6,331 nucleotides of DNA from Candidatus Sulfopaludibacter sp. SbA3. GTDB lineage: Bacteria; Acidobacteriota; Terriglobia; 20CM-2-55-15. Positions 1 to 6,012 of the stretch are shown piece after piece. Below the pieces are notes generated by a model. That model saw nothing but the letters and a program-made list of their open reading frames with translations. It made no database searches and was not told the origin of the DNA. How positions within the stretch are numbered: the stretch's first letter is position 1; each line of letters starts with the position of its first letter. The stretch lies in the NCBI GenBank assembly GCA_945861845.1, contig CAMAWS010000210.1:1-6331 (forward strand), in the 5' to 3' direction. Both the position numbers and the translations under genes were made by a program.

Positions 1-17
1 ACCAGGGTTTTTGTGAA

Positions 18-130
18 TTTATCGACATCACCTTATCGGTGAGCGCCAAAAACCCAAGATGCCCTTCGTGTTGCTTGGCGAACTTGGCGCCTTGGCGGTT
101 CAACTGCTTTTTTTAGGTTTATCGAAGTCA
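18..130. repeat. Short direct repeats bracketing the hairpin element
   Basis: TTTATCGA is present at 18-25 and again at 118-125, exactly 100 bp apart. Allowing two mismatches, the match extends to 13 bp (18-30 and 118-130, both ending TCA). The pair flanks the GCCAAG hairpin element. It could be a target-site duplication from insertion of a small non-autonomous element, but no terminal inverted repeats are visible just inside the copies, so chance cannot be excluded. Confidence 0.3.
43..97. repeat. GCCAAG-type intergenic hairpin element
   Basis: On the plus strand the heptamer CTTGGCG occurs three times (74-80, 83-89, 91-97), at 9 and 8 bp periods; on the minus strand these read as CGCCAAG units. 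An inverted counterpart lies at 43-58: GCGCCAA at 43-49 pairs with TTGGCGC at 84-90, and CCAAG at 54-58 pairs with CTTGG at 74-78. Together they form an imperfect hairpin with an internal loop and a 15-nt apical loop (59-73). Similar GCCAAG-rich short repeats are, from memory, common between genes in several environmental phyla. Its position just past the last gene of the pst operon suggests an RNA-level role such as 3'-end protection or weak termination, but the T7 run at 108-114 lies 17 nt beyond the hairpin on the plus strand, so it is not a classical intrinsic terminator. Confidence 0.5.
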
Positions 131-155
131 ACGAGTCTCGAGTGGAGACGGCACG

Positions 156-848
156 TCAGGAGGTTTCGCCTTCGGCAGGGACGGCCATCCGGTATCCAAC
201 ACCGCGAACGGTCTCAACAGCGGAACCGCTGGACCCAAGCTTTTCCCTCAGGCGCCGGACGTGTGTGTCCAGGGTTCGCGATGTCGCTTCGCCGTGATAT
301 CCCCAGACCTTGTCCATCAAGGCCTCGCGGGTGAGGACGTTACCTCGCCCCCGGATCAGTTCGTACAGGAGGTCAAACTCTTTCGCAGTAAGAGTAATGG
401 GATTTCCGCCAACTAGACATTGACGTCGTTCGGGATAGAGTTGAATAGCATCGACCCTCAGGGCTTCACTGGGTTGCTGCTTCATACGACGAAAGATGGA
501 CCGTATACGCAAAACGAGTTCGCGCGGACTGAATGGTTTCATTACGTAGTCGTCCGCTCCGAGCTCGAACCCGACAATGCGGTCGATCTCTTCACTGCGC
601 GCCGTCAGCATTACGATGGGTATGCGCCGCGAGGCTTCGTGCTGTCTGAGGGTTCTGCAGACCTCGATCCCGTCGACGTCTGGGAGCATCAGGTCCAGAA
701 TGATGAGGTCGGGGGGGTCCTTCTGAACAGACTCCAGGGCTTTGCGGCCGCTGGCGGCGGTTGAAACTTCGAAACCGGCCTGGCGGAGATTGTAAGTGAC
801 TAACCGCTGGATGTCCGGATCGTCATCCACGATCAAGACGCGTTCCAT
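156..848 (-). CDS. OmpR/PhoB-family response regulator, last gene of the pst operon
   Basis: A 230-residue two-domain response regulator, the usual length for the family. The receiver domain (about 1-120) has the acidic pocket D8-D10, phospho-acceptor D52 in the LDLMLP motif, T82 and K104 (KPF). The C-terminal winged-helix DNA-binding domain (about 128-225) has the TAKEFDLL segment, the VWGY turn, a recognition helix around RTLDTHVRRLREKL and the wing motif VRGVGYR. Phosphorylation at D52 should promote dimerisation and binding to tandem 11-bp sites. The ATG at 848 lies inside phoU (26-bp overlap), so translation is probably coupled; there is no strong ribosome binding site. Operon membership points to phosphate control, but its DNA-binding domain is more generic (PhoP/RegX3-like) than that of the second regulator at 5252. 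No histidine kinase follows: 155 non-coding bases separate its stop from the window edge. Family certain; exact identity less so. Confidence 0.93.
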   Translation of the reverse strand: MERVLIVDDDPDIQRLVTYNLRQAGFEVSTAASGRKALESVQKDPPDLIILDLMLPDVDGIEVCRTLRQHEASRRIPIVMLTARSEEIDRIVGFELGADDYVMKPFSPRELVLRIRSIFRRMKQQPSEALRVDAIQLYPERRQCLVGGNPITLTAKEFDLLYELIRGRGNVLTREALMDKVWGYHGEATSRTLDTHVRRLREKLGSSGSAVETVRGVGYRMAVPAEGETS

Positions 849-1509
849 GCCTGATGTCTTGCCCCCTCACCAAGAATACAACCATTTCGGCAATATTGGC
901 CGAGTGGTCTCCGACCCGTTCCAGGTTCTTTGCGATAAAGATCAGTTTCAGGCATCGGGTTATCGTCCTCGCGTCTTCAAACATGTAGGTGAGAAGCTCA
1001 CGAAAAATCTGCTCGTACATGATGTCGATCTGCTTGTCGCTGGCGATCACGCGCTCCGCCTGCTCGACATCCGAATTTACAAAGGCATCAAGGCTTTCCT
1101 TCAAAATCTTCTGCGCCGCCTGCGCCATGATTGGAACGTCGATCAGCGGTTTGAGCTCCGGCTCCTGGATCAGTTCGATGGCCCGTTCGGCGATATTCAC
1201 AGCGGTGTCACCGATACGCTCGAGATCCTTCACGATTTTCAGTGCGGTCGCGAGAAACCTCAAGTCCCTTGCTACGGGCTGTTCGAGCGCCAGAATTTCG
1301 AAGCACAGGTTGTCAATCTCGATCTCGAGGGTATCCAATGCGTCGTCACTTTTTATGACTTCCTCGGCAACCGACGGACGTCTCTCGACAAGAGCCCGGA
1401 TTGCGTCGGCAATCATCTGCTCCGCCTGGTGACTCATCAGTAGCAGCTTGTCTTTCAAGACCCGAAGCTGCTCCTCGTAATGTTTGCTGGTGTGCTCGCG
1501 GGCAGGCAT
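823..1509 (-). CDS. phoU: PhoU, phosphate signalling adaptor and PstB/PhoR modulator
   Basis: A 228-residue all-helical protein with the two tandem PhoU repeats of the family. The first metal-binding signature is at about 95-108 (DLERIGDTAVNIAE) and the second at about 195-208 (NLERVGDHSANIAE), roughly 100 residues apart. PhoU is cytoplasmic and in known systems links the Pst transporter to the PhoR/PhoB signalling pair, keeping the Pho regulon off when phosphate is plentiful and restraining uptake. I chose the ATG at 1509, four bases after the pstB stop. An in-frame TTG at 1521 would add four residues and overlap pstB by 8 bp, but a GGGAG motif lies only 2 nt before that TTG, too close. A weak GGA sits 7 nt before the ATG. 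The 3' end overlaps the response regulator by 26 bp. Confidence 0.95.
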   Translation of the reverse strand: MPAREHTSKHYEEQLRVLKDKLLLMSHQAEQMIADAIRALVERRPSVAEEVIKSDDALDTLEIEIDNLCFEILALEQPVARDLRFLATALKIVKDLERIGDTAVNIAERAIELIQEPELKPLIDVPIMAQAAQKILKESLDAFVNSDVEQAERVIASDKQIDIMYEQIFRELLTYMFEDARTITRCLKLIFIAKNLERVGDHSANIAEMVVFLVRGQDIRHGTRLDRG

Positions 1510-1513
1510 AAAA

Positions 1514-2278
1514 CTATCCAAATCTCCCTGTAATGTAGTCTTCCGTCTCTCTTTCCGCTGGCGCCGTAAACAGAGTTTTTGTCGGACTGAACTCTACCAG
1601 CCGGCCTGAGAGGAAGAAACCTGTTTCATCGGATACACGAGCGGCCTGCTGCATGTTATGCGTAACAATCACGATCGTGTAGGTTCGCTTCAGTTCGTAG
1701 ATCAATTCTTCAATCTTCGCGGTCGAAATCGGGTCCAGGGCGGAAGCCGGTTCGTCCATAAGGAGAACCTCCGGCTCGACTGCCAGCGCCCGCGCTATAC
1801 ATAGACGCTGTTGCTGACCTCCGGATAGCGACATTGCAGATCGATTCAAGCGGTCTTTCACTTCGTCCCAGAGTGCGGCGCCGCGAAGAGTCTTCTCGAC
1901 GATCTGGTCAATTTCCAGCCGGTTCTTTGTCAAGGCATTCACGCGGGGACCGTAGGCGACATTGTCGTAGATGGACATGGGAAAGGGATTGGACTTCTGA
2001 AAGATCATGCCGACCCTGCGGCGGAGATGAATGACATCCATGGCGCCCGCGTATATATCTTCACCGTCGAGTTCGATTCGGCCTTCGAGTTTCGATCCTG
2101 CAATCAGGTCGTTCATGCGGTTCAACGCTCGCAGGAATGTCGACTTGCCGCAGCCGGACGGGCCAATCAGCGCGGTAACGAAGTTTCGCCGGACCCGCAT
2201 CGCGACGTTGAAGAGCGCCTGATTGCGTCCGTAAAAGAAGTTCACGTCGTTGACGCTGATCTTTATCGATTCATCCAT
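1514..2278 (-). CDS. pstB: PstB, ATPase subunit of the phosphate ABC transporter
   Basis: A 254-residue ABC ATPase, typical PstB length. Motifs in order: Walker [10 protein letters not shown] (39-47), Q-loop Q94 in [10 protein letters not shown] (91-100), signature LSGGQQQR (151-158), Walker B VLLMDEP (171-177, catalytic E176), D-loop SALD (179-182) and switch H207 in VTHNMQQA. The [18 protein letters not shown] segment and the LNRMNDL stretch after Walker A are characteristic of PstB rather than other importers. It is a peripheral inner-membrane protein that hydrolyses ATP on the PstCA permease to drive phosphate uptake. The ATG at 2278 lies within the end of pstA (16-bp overlap) with a weak GGA-type ribosome binding site about 7 nt upstream; a second ATG at 2274 is out of frame and is the penultimate-region Met of PstA. 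No catalytic residue is missing. Confidence 0.98.
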   Translation of the reverse strand: MDESIKISVNDVNFFYGRNQALFNVAMRVRRNFVTALIGPSGCGKSTFLRALNRMNDLIAGSKLEGRIELDGEDIYAGAMDVIHLRRRVGMIFQKSNPFPMSIYDNVAYGPRVNALTKNRLEIDQIVEKTLRGAALWDEVKDRLNRSAMSLSGGQQQRLCIARALAVEPEVLLMDEPASALDPISTAKIEELIYELKRTYTIVIVTHNMQQAARVSDETGFFLSGRLVEFSPTKTLFTAPAERETEDYITGRFG

Positions 2279-3156
2279 TGCCGCATCCGATTCCGAATGA
2301 TAATCGCTGTGACGTTCAGAAGAAAGGTCAGGACCAGCAGAACCAGCACAGTTGAATACAGGATCGGCTTGGATGCTTCAACATCGGGCGACTGCGTGGA
2401 CAGGACGTATACGTGATAACCCATGTGCATGAACTGATGGGTCGGGTGTGTCGGTAACAAAGGCAGGAAATATGCCGCACCGGCAAACAGCACCGGCGCG
2501 ACTTCGCCGGCTCCCCGGCTGATGGCCAGGATTGCACCGGTCATCACTCCAGACCAGGCCTGGGGCAATACGACCTTGAAAATGGTCTGCAATCGAGTTG
2601 CGCCGAGAGCAAGGCTTGCCTCTCTGTAATCTCGAGGAACCGAGCGCAGGGATTCTTCAACAGTGATGATGACGACAGGAAGCGTCAGTAGCGCCATCGT
2701 CATGGCCGCCCATATCAGCGACGGCTGGCAATACAAAAGGCGTCCGGAATAGAACGCCTGGTCGATTCCGCGGCCGATTGTCTGGATAAAGAACCCCAGG
2801 CCAAAGAGACCGAATACGATTGATGGCACGCCGGCCAGGTTATTTATCGCCATTCGAGTCCATCGATAGAGTCTCGATTCGGTCCTGGCGTACTCAGCAA
2901 AATAAATGGCCACAACAACGCCAAAGGGCACTGCGGCAATCGACATGAGCAATACCAGCAGAACCGTTCCATAGATCGCCGGGAAAATTCCGCCAGCCCT
3001 CATTCCGTCCCGCGGCGCGGCCGAAAGGAATTCCCAGGAAAGCCGTGCCGTGCCTTCGTAGACGATGTTCCCGAGAATAATGCCGAGCATTGCCACGATG
3101 ATCACCGTGGCCAGCAGCGTCAGGGCGACGAATGTGCGATCGAAGGACTTGCTCAC
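2263..3156 (-). CDS. pstA: PstA, phosphate ABC transporter permease
   Basis: A 297-residue integral inner-membrane permease with about six hydrophobic helices (near 10-32, 60-88, 107-127, 147-167, 203-232 and 266-287). The cytoplasmic EAA coupling loop is at about 167-204, with [14 protein letters not shown] at its core, followed by [18 protein letters not shown], a PstA hallmark. The His-rich stretch near 236-250 followed by YVLSTQSP is also typical of PstA. It pairs with PstC to form the phosphate channel and docks PstB. Translation starts at a GTG (3156) that shares a GTGA overlap with the pstC stop, giving a 4-bp overlap. A GGAT motif 4-5 nt upstream of the GTG can serve as ribosome binding site. 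The end overlaps pstB by 16 bp. Confidence 0.97.
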   Translation of the reverse strand: MSKSFDRTFVALTLLATVIIVAMLGIILGNIVYEGTARLSWEFLSAAPRDGMRAGGIFPAIYGTVLLVLLMSIAAVPFGVVVAIYFAEYARTESRLYRWTRMAINNLAGVPSIVFGLFGLGFFIQTIGRGIDQAFYSGRLLYCQPSLIWAAMTMALLTLPVVIITVEESLRSVPRDYREASLALGATRLQTIFKVVLPQAWSGVMTGAILAISRGAGEVAPVLFAGAAYFLPLLPTHPTHQFMHMGYHVYVLSTQSPDVEASKPILYSTVLVLLVLTFLLNVTAIIIRNRMRQWMNR

Positions 3157-4160
3157 GCGGATCCGAACAGCCTGGCGCGGAGATTTCGGTTAAATCTGTC
3201 TCCGAGCCAGTTCAAGACCGATGTGATCAAGAACAACAGTGTTCCTATAAAAAAGAGGATGCGATAGTGCCCACTCCCAAAAACAACTTCACCCAGCTCG
3301 GAAGCGACGGTGGCCGACATCGTCCTCACGGGATCCGCCAGGCTCAGGGAAAAGGTGGCCGCATTTCCTGAAACCAGCAGCACAATCATCGTCTCGCCAA
3401 TGGCCCTGCCAAATCCGAGAACCAGTGCGGCCGCGATTCCCGGCATCGCGGCCGGAAAAACAACCTGGACGGCCGTCTGGGTTTTCGAGGCGCCTAAAGC
3501 AAGCGAAGCTTCGCGGTATGAACGCGGCACCGCCGTCAGGGCATCTTCGCTGATGGTGTAGATGATCGGGATTACCGCCAGGCCCAGCCCGATGCCGGCA
3601 GTCAAGGCATTCAATCGAAAGTCGAAACCAAACACTGCCTGCAGCCACGAAGCGAGAACAATCAGGACAAAGAAACCAATGACCACGGACGGGATTCCCG
3701 CCAGCAGCTCGATGGCCGGCTTAATCCACTCGCGCGCAGCCGGGGGCGCAAACTCCGCGGTAAACAGGGCGGCTGCCAGGGCAAGAGGCGTGGCGATCAG
3801 CATCGCTATGAGTGTGACCTTGAATGTGCCCAGCAGGAGCGGAAGAACGTTGTACTTGGGAACGCCCGATACTGGCTGCCATGTAAACGGCGGGGAAAAC
3901 GTGGCGGCGACCGTTGCGCCTTCGGAATTTTCCCAGAGTAAGGGCAGCGCCTCGCGGCCGACATAGACGAAGATCAAGACGATGATTGCTATAGCAGCCA
4001 TGGCGAACGAGAAAATCGTCTTCTCTGCGATCCTGTCGAGAAGACGCCGCCACTTTAAGTTGCCAGGCGCGGAATGCCTTTTGCGGACAGGAGGCACCGC
4101 CTCGTCGGCGCTGCTCCCGGTCCTCCGCGAGTCAAAATCACGATTTCCAAGGGGCTTCAC
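3153..4160 (-). CDS. pstC: PstC, phosphate ABC transporter permease
   Basis: A 335-residue integral membrane permease. A hydrophilic, charged cytoplasmic N-terminal tail of about 46 residues precedes the first helix (about 48-67). Further helices lie near 106-133, 147-172, 185-202, 233-265 and 301-318. The EAA loop is at about 205-242 ([14 protein letters not shown]), followed by GFGRAIGETMIVLLVSG (249-265), a strong PstC signature. The segment around 93-105 before helix 2 should be periplasmic. It forms the heterodimeric channel with PstA. The start is a GTG at 4160 overlapping the pstS stop as GTGA (4 bp). I see no ribosome binding site ahead of it, so initiation probably depends on ribosomes finishing pstS. 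The next in-frame ATG is M54, inside helix 1, which makes it an unlikely start. Confidence 0.97.
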   Translation of the reverse strand: MKPLGNRDFDSRRTGSSADEAVPPVRKRHSAPGNLKWRRLLDRIAEKTIFSFAMAAIAIIVLIFVYVGREALPLLWENSEGATVAATFSPPFTWQPVSGVPKYNVLPLLLGTFKVTLIAMLIATPLALAAALFTAEFAPPAAREWIKPAIELLAGIPSVVIGFFVLIVLASWLQAVFGFDFRLNALTAGIGLGLAVIPIIYTISEDALTAVPRSYREASLALGASKTQTAVQVVFPAAMPGIAAALVLGFGRAIGETMIVLLVSGNAATFSLSLADPVRTMSATVASELGEVVFGSGHYRILFFIGTLLFLITSVLNWLGDRFNRNLRARLFGSA

Positions 4161-5038
4161 GGCGTTTTAGTCGTCTGTGCGGTCGAGCGAAGCGGATAAT
4201 AGCCAACTTCAGTAACAACCTTCTGGCCCTCCGGACTCAGCACCCAGTCCGCGAACTGCTTGATCGCGCCCGATGGCTCGCCGGCCGTGTACCAGAAAAG
4301 CGACCGGCTCAATGGATATGAGTTGTCCAGCACGTTCTCCATTTTTGGCTCAATAGCTGGCGAGGAAGCATCCTTCGCCATCGAAATCGTCTTCACTTCA
4401 GATGCGTAACCAATGCCTCCGTAGCCGATTCCAAGGGGATCCTTGGTTACGGCGTTGATAACCGCAGCTGTCCCTGCCATGGGCTGATACTTTTCCGCAA
4501 AATCCCCGTTCGCCAGCACGTGTTCCTTGAAATAGACATAAGTGCCGGAATTGTTCTCTCGGCCGTAGAGGACGATCGAGGCGTCGGGGCCTCCAACATC
4601 TTTCCAGTTCGTAATTTCCGCCTGGAAGATCTTCCTGGCCTGTTCCATCGTGAGCTGCTGTACGGGATTCTCCTTATTCAGGTAGACCGCAAGCGCATCG
4701 AGGGCAACGGGGATCTCGGTAGCTACCGCTTTCCTTTGGTCCTGCACCTTGGTCTTTTCATCCTCGCTCATCGGCCGGGACGATTCACAAATGTCAGTCG
4801 TGCCATTAATCAGGGCTGCGATGCCGGTGCCACTCCCCCCACCCGTAACCTGGATGACAGCATCCGGATGTTCTTTCATGTAGACCTCCGCCCAGCGCTG
4901 ACCCAGCAGCACCATGGTGTCGGAGCCTTTAACTGTGATGGTCTGTCGCTCGGCAGGAGCCGCACAACCTGCAAACAACGATAAAGAAACCAGTAGAAGG
5001 CCGCCACAGGCGGCTTTAAGGGACTTCGCTGTATTCAT
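4157..5038 (-). CDS. pstS: PstS, periplasmic phosphate-binding lipoprotein
   Basis: A 293-residue substrate-binding protein. Its N-terminus is a lipoprotein signal: lysines at 5 and 8, a hydrophobic stretch at 12-24 and the lipobox LFAGC with Cys25 as the predicted lipidated residue. Phosphate-ligand motifs follow: KGSDTM (37-42), TGGGSGTGI (65-73), the SSRPMS segment (86-91) and RENNSGTYVYF (160-170), plus PLGIGYGGIGY (201-211). It should capture orthophosphate outside the inner membrane and deliver it to PstCA. This is the first gene of the operon. The ATG at 5038 lacks a well-spaced ribosome binding site: the nearest good purine motif, GGGAG at 5054-5058, is 15 nt away and is better placed for a tiny upstream ORF whose stop overlaps this ATG. 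PHO-box-like repeats lie upstream, fitting induction by phosphate starvation. Confidence 0.97.
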   Translation of the reverse strand: MNTAKSLKAACGGLLLVSLSLFAGCAAPAERQTITVKGSDTMVLLGQRWAEVYMKEHPDAVIQVTGGGSGTGIAALINGTTDICESSRPMSEDEKTKVQDQRKAVATEIPVALDALAVYLNKENPVQQLTMEQARKIFQAEITNWKDVGGPDASIVLYGRENNSGTYVYFKEHVLANGDFAEKYQPMAGTAAVINAVTKDPLGIGYGGIGYASEVKTISMAKDASSPAIEPKMENVLDNSYPLSRSLFWYTAGEPSGAIKQFADWVLSPEGQKVVTEVGYYPLRSTAQTTKTP

Positions 5039-5049
5039 GGACAGAGCAT
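5035..5049 (-). other. Possible leader mini-ORF (MLCP) overlapping the pstS start
   Basis: On the minus strand an ATG at 5049-5047 opens a four-residue reading frame, Met-Leu-Cys-Pro, and its TGA stop (5037-5035) overlaps the pstS ATG (5038-5036) as ATGA. A GGGAG motif at 5058-5054 lies 4 nt before this ATG, close to workable spacing, whereas it is 15 nt from the pstS ATG. The arrangement would allow terminating ribosomes to reinitiate on pstS. It depends on the transcript starting upstream of 5058, which is not established. It may be chance. Confidence 0.25.
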
Positions 5050-5061
5050 AACACTCCCAAA

Positions 5062-5089
5062 GTTACGACTTCGTGAACTGACCGTTAAC
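5062..5089 (-). promoter_or_regulatory. Weak PHO-box-like 11-bp array facing pstS
   Basis: Reading toward pstS on the minus strand, GTTAAC (5089-5084), GTTCAC (5078-5073) and a degenerate CGTAAC (5067-5062) follow at exact 11-bp steps. GTTCAC-type units at 11-bp spacing resemble the PHO boxes of actinobacterial PhoP, and TTAACA-like units those of Bacillus PhoP. The array begins 24 bp upstream of the pstS ATG. A TAACTT hexamer at 5065-5060 could be a -10 element, but that would give a very short leader. Assignment is tentative. Confidence 0.33.
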
Positions 5090-5095
5090 AATTTA
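5090..5095 (-). promoter_or_regulatory. Candidate -10 element for the pst operon
   Basis: The minus strand reads TAAATT here, preceded by TTGC, a 4-of-6 match to TATAAT. Transcription would start near 5083, giving a leader of about 45 nt that contains the GGGAG motif at 5054-5058. No -35 hexamer lies 16-18 bp upstream, as expected of activator-dependent Pho promoters. The strong PHO box at 5117-5133 lies 21 bp upstream of it, farther than in E. coli Pho promoters. Confidence 0.25.
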
Positions 5096-5115
5096 GCAAC
5101 GGGCAGTACGCAGAG

Positions 5116-5137
5116 ATGTCACTGAGTTGTCACGGTT
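5116..5137 (+). promoter_or_regulatory. PHO box: two TGTCAC units 11 bp apart
   Basis: TGTCAC occurs at 5117-5122 and 5128-5133, exactly 11 bp apart, in the form ATGTCACTGAG followed by TTGTCACGGTT. This matches the E. coli PHO box architecture (CTGTCAT, 4-nt spacer, CTGTCAT); the second half, GTTGTCACGG, is as I recall it identical to the second half of the E. coli phoA box. The site is oriented toward the response regulator at 5252 and lies in the shared divergent region, so it could govern that gene, the pst operon, or both. Presumed ligands are the PhoB-type regulators encoded in this window. Confidence 0.65.
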
Positions 5138-5154
5138 ATTACAGTGCGTTTATG
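5127..5154 (+). promoter_or_regulatory. Candidate promoter for the second response regulator
   Basis: TTGTCA at 5127-5132 is a 5-of-6 match to the -35 consensus and coincides with the second PHO half-site. A weak -10, TTTATG, is at 5149-5154 with a 16-bp spacer. Overlap of the PHO half-site with the -35 position is the normal arrangement for PhoB-activated promoters. The start would be near 5161, leaving about 90 nt of leader before the ATG at 5252. The poor -10 keeps confidence low. Confidence 0.33.
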
Positions 5155-5251
5155 GCATTTTATTCATGGCTGCACCCATTGCCTGATGTTTCGCGCTATC
5201 GCACTCACGCTTCGCGCCGGGCTGGCATTCGCAGCCGCTCATTGGTTAATC

Positions 5252-5950
5252 ATGTCGAGAAAAATCCTGATTGTCGAAGACGAACGCGATGTCGTGATAC
5301 TGCTGAGGTACAACCTCGAAAAGGAAGGTTTCAGAGTCAGCCACGTCAGTGATGGAGCGCTTGTAATGCCCGAGATCCGCCGGGATATGCCGGACCTGGT
5401 TATCCTTGATCTCATGCTGCCCGGCCTGGACGGCCTTGAAGTATGCCGCCAATTGAGACGGAACGATAAGTATGTCGGCCTGCCAGTGCTTATGCTCACC
5501 GCGCGTGGCGAAGAAGCCGATCGCGTTGTAGGCCTGGAAATTGGCGCCGACGACTACGTGACCAAGCCTTTCAGTACGCGTGAGCTCGTTGCGCGCGTTC
5601 GCGCGCTTCTGCGCCGAAAGGATCTGCCGGACCGGCCGCCTTCGTCCCTGCACAAGGGCCAATTGATGATCGACCCAACAGCACACCGCGTGACCATGGA
5701 AGGACAAACGGTCGAACTTAGCGCGCTGGAGTTCCGCCTGCTTCACTTCCTCGCCTCGCATCCGGGAATGGTCTTTTCACGAGACCAGTTGCTGGATCGG
5801 GTTTGGGGAAACGAACGCAGCGTCACGCCTCGCAGTGTCGACGTCTATGTCCGGCGCATTCGCGAGAAGATTGAAAAAGAATCCAATCAACCGGCATACG
5901 TGGAAACCGTGCACGGTGTGGGATACCGCTTCGCCGCAGCCGAGGAGTAG
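5252..5950 (+). CDS. phoB: PhoB-type phosphate response regulator, divergent from pst
   Basis: A 232-residue OmpR/PhoB-family regulator. The receiver (about 1-122) has E9/D10, phospho-acceptor D53 in ILDLMLPG, T83 and K105 (TKPFS). The segment LTARGEEADRVVGLEIGADDY is very close to E. coli PhoB. The DNA-binding domain (about 136-228) also carries PhoB-like stretches: IDPTAHRV (140-147), EFRLLHFLASHP (160-171), RDQLLDRVWG (177-186) and recognition helix RSVDVYVRRIREKI (194-207). The wing reads VHGVGYRF, with His221 where E. coli PhoB has Arg219. I start at the ATG 5252 because the family begins about five residues before the first beta strand; a GTG at 5144 and an ATG at 5186 are in frame but would add an upstream, non-conserved tail. 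No clear ribosome binding site precedes 5252. A PHO box lies about 115 bp upstream, suggesting Pho autoregulation. No kinase gene follows. Confidence 0.93.
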   Translation: MSRKILIVEDERDVVILLRYNLEKEGFRVSHVSDGALVMPEIRRDMPDLVILDLMLPGLDGLEVCRQLRRNDKYVGLPVLMLTARGEEADRVVGLEIGADDYVTKPFSTRELVARVRALLRRKDLPDRPPSSLHKGQLMIDPTAHRVTMEGQTVELSALEFRLLHFLASHPGMVFSRDQLLDRVWGNERSVTPRSVDVYVRRIREKIEKESNQPAYVETVHGVGYRFAAAEE

Positions 5951-6012
5951 TCCTTTCAAATACAACCCAGCCAGGTGCTAACATTTTGTTTGAGAGTTCA
6001 TCGCGGGGACCT

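Noticed and set aside
5..55. GGGTTTTTG/CAAAAACCC inverted repeat (5-13 and 47-55) enclosing a TCACC/GGTGA hairpin (28-32 and 38-42), as a terminator
   Set aside because: The pairing is real, but the outer stem is AT-rich, no T tract follows on either strand, and it competes with the GCCAAG hairpin for the same bases.
135..149. GTCTC/GAGAC hairpin as terminator of the pst operon
   Set aside because: The stem is only 5 bp with a 5-nt loop, and no T run follows it on the minus strand.
59..334. Plus-strand open frame of 91 codons at the left edge
   Set aside because: Most of it is antisense to the response regulator DNA-binding domain; the product is Arg/Pro-rich with no domain, and it runs through the repeat element.
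796..1443. Long plus-strand open frame of 215 codons antisense to phoU
   Set aside because: The minus strand encodes an unmistakable PhoU with both metal-binding motifs. The plus-strand product has no recognisable domain and is a by-product of GC-rich codon use.
1514..1521. TTG at 1521 as the phoU start
   Set aside because: Possible, but the GGGAG motif is only 2 nt away from it and the ATG at 1509 fits the family N-terminus equally well; the difference is four residues.
5144..5251. N-terminal extension of the PhoB-like regulator from GTG 5144
   Set aside because: It would add 36 residues absent from the family and would begin ahead of or within the candidate -10; the ATG at 5252 gives the standard N-terminus.
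5246..5761. Minus-strand open frame of 171 codons opposite the PhoB-like gene
   Set aside because: It is the shadow of a well-conserved response regulator and shows no motif of its own.
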